The notes beneath the pieces are model-generated. The model saw only the letters and a program-made list of their open reading frames with translations. It ran no database searches and was not told the DNA's origin. From Synechococcus sp. RedBA-s (GTDB taxonomy: Bacteria > Cyanobacteriota > Cyanobacteriia > PCC-6307 > Cyanobiaceae), in assembly GCF_024345495.1 (NCBI RefSeq), contig NZ_JAGQBF010000002.1:1-64000 (forward strand): a DNA stretch of 64,000 bases, given 5' to 3'. Shown here piece after piece: positions 63,101-64,000 of the stretch (position 1 is its first letter; each line of letters begins with the position of its first letter). A program made the translations under genes and the position numbers.

Positions 63101-63349
63101 TCAGCCGGGTTCGAGCCGCTGGCGGGCCTGGTCGAGCAGCTGACCGAGTTCCCGCTCCAGGGCCGCGAGATCCAACCTCAGATCAGGCCAGCGGCCAGCA
63201 TCGATCTGCTGTAACAGCCAGAGGCGGTCTTCGGTGAGCTGATCCAGCAGCGTCAGCGTGCTGGGGTCGCTGAATGGAATCTCCGACGGGGATGACGACG
63301 CAACGGCAGACGAGATAAGCGGATCGGCATCGGGGCTGGGCTGATCCAT
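63101..63349 (-). CDS. Small hypothetical helical protein
   Basis: An 82-residue acidic protein from the ATG at 63349. It has a Ser/Pro-rich first third, then two amphipathic helices (LLDQLTEDRLWLLQQIDAG and LDLAALERELGQLLDQARQR). It ends 8 nt after the convergent ssb stop. Relatives with this helix pair are common as unnamed cyanobacterial proteins. No motif suggests a function. Confidence 0.6.
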   Translation of the reverse strand: MDQPSPDADPLISSAVASSSPSEIPFSDPSTLTLLDQLTEDRLWLLQQIDAGRWPDLRLDLAALERELGQLLDQARQRLEPG

Positions 63350-63410
63350 GGCCTGTGCGGCTCCTCGGGAATGCTCGCCATCCTGGACCGCGTTGCAGGA
63401 AGATGGCGGG

Positions 63411-63977
63411 ATGGAAGCACTCACATCGCCGGGCAGCCTGCTGACCATCCTGGGCGCGGCGCTCACGGTGATCGGCACGATCGCCTACGCCACCGACAGC
63501 CCCAACATCAGCCTGGCGGGGGTCTTCTACGGGATTCCGGTGCTGCTGGGGGGCCTGGCCCTGAAGTCGTCCGAGCTTCCTCCAGCCCAGCGGCTGACGC
63601 CGGTTGCTGAGCTGCGGGAGCTGCGGGAACGCCCCGAAAACGAGCCCCTGAGGGTGTTGCTCAAGGATGTGACCCGCTGGCGCTACGGCCAGAAGGCCCA
63701 TCTGGAGAGCTCCCTCGAAGCCCTCAAGCTCTGGAACGACGACGCACCTCCGCAGCTGCTGAGCGTGGCCGAGCGGGATGTGGATGGCGGTTATGGCCTG
63801 GTGCTCCACTTCCTCTGCCAGGGGGTGCCGGCGGAGCGCTGGCAGGCCAGGCAGGAGCGGCTGGGTCGTTTCTTCGGGCCCGACCTCCACGCCGAACTGC
63901 GGCTGATCTCCCCTGGAGAGCTGGAGCTCAGCCTGATGCCCGGCGCGGATGTGGCCGAGTCCGCTACCGCAGCCTGA
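63411..63977 (+). CDS. DUF2854-family membrane protein
   Basis: A 188-residue protein with two N-terminal membrane helices (SLLTILGAALTVIGTIAYA and LAGVFYGIPVLLGGLALKSS), then a cytosolic alpha-beta domain with LLKDVTRWRYGQKAHLESSL and GYGLVLHFLCQGVP. This pattern matches DUF2854, found in cyanobacteria and chloroplasts, with no known biochemical role. The ATG at 63411 is 61 nt from the divergent small gene. After its stop only 23 nt of the window remain. Confidence 0.85.
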   Translation: MEALTSPGSLLTILGAALTVIGTIAYATDSPNISLAGVFYGIPVLLGGLALKSSELPPAQRLTPVAELRELRERPENEPLRVLLKDVTRWRYGQKAHLESSLEALKLWNDDAPPQLLSVAERDVDGGYGLVLHFLCQGVPAERWQARQERLGRFFGPDLHAELRLISPGELELSLMPGADVAESATAA

Positions 63978-64000
63978 ACCCCGGCCCCCTCACCCACTCT

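Overview
The window looks like a chromosome segment of a GC-rich unicellular alpha-cyanobacterium of the Cyanobium/Synechococcus type. The indicators are psb27, a CO2-uptake NDH-1 cluster, a ferrochelatase with a C-terminal light-harvesting-like helix, a Tic22 homologue, a PII protein, cobalamin genes, and several small cyanobacteria-specific proteins packed with very short or overlapping gene boundaries. I see no rRNA, tRNA, CRISPR array, prophage or intact insertion sequence. The assignment rests on protein-family recognition only; no database search was run.

Region 1 (1-7 kb): a transposase remnant, an exported Ntn-type amide hydrolase, small cyanobacterial proteins, a pterin carbinolamine dehydratase, a transglutaminase-like protein, a GAF-GGDEF protein and a decayed PQQ-type sugar dehydrogenase. 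Region 2 (6.5-14 kb): a complete sdhCAB succinate dehydrogenase operon, a fused pyrF-pyrE gene, a cation/proton antiporter and pyrC. Region 3 (14-21 kb): a TrkH-type fragment, a four-gene amino-acid ABC importer of the Nat N-II/Aap type, a permease/binding-protein fusion for osmoprotectants and a decayed chromate transporter.

Region 4 (21-29.7 kb): a PII protein with altered T-loop residues, a GAP-family membrane protein, and the operon ndhF-ndhD-cupA-cupS. That gene order, ending in a fasciclin-fold protein, matches the high-affinity CO2-hydrating NDH-1 complex. It is followed by an extensively frameshifted P-type ATPase. Region 5 (29.7-43 kb): ppsA, a solute-binding protein, tic22, ilvB, an M23 peptidase, hemH, a tyrosine recombinase, cobO, and the pyrH-frr-geranylgeranyl-reductase operon.

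Region 6 (43-64 kb): a cyclic-nucleotide-domain protein, an EF-hand transaldolase, ftsI with an FtsL-like partner, a CPBP protease, a two-domain phosphoglycerate-mutase-like protein, a dihydroorotase-like protein lacking a metal ligand, lepB, a large unknown membrane protein, an Spx/ArsC-like protein with a ferredoxin, a pyrophosphatase lacking one active-site aspartate, proS, psb27, purA, a PfkB kinase, cobK, ssb and a DUF2854 protein.

The functional themes are inorganic-carbon and nitrogen control, pyrimidine synthesis (pyrF/E, pyrC, pyrH and a dihydroorotase-like protein), cell-envelope growth and photosystem assembly. At least five transporter, enzyme or transposase genes in the first 30 kb are visibly decaying, which suggests ongoing genome streamlining. 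I did not find one clearly new multigene system. The strongest oddities are the altered-residue homologues (pyrophosphatase, PII, dihydroorotase-like), the zinc ribbon at the end of IlvB, and an undescribed membrane protein with a voltage-sensor-like look.
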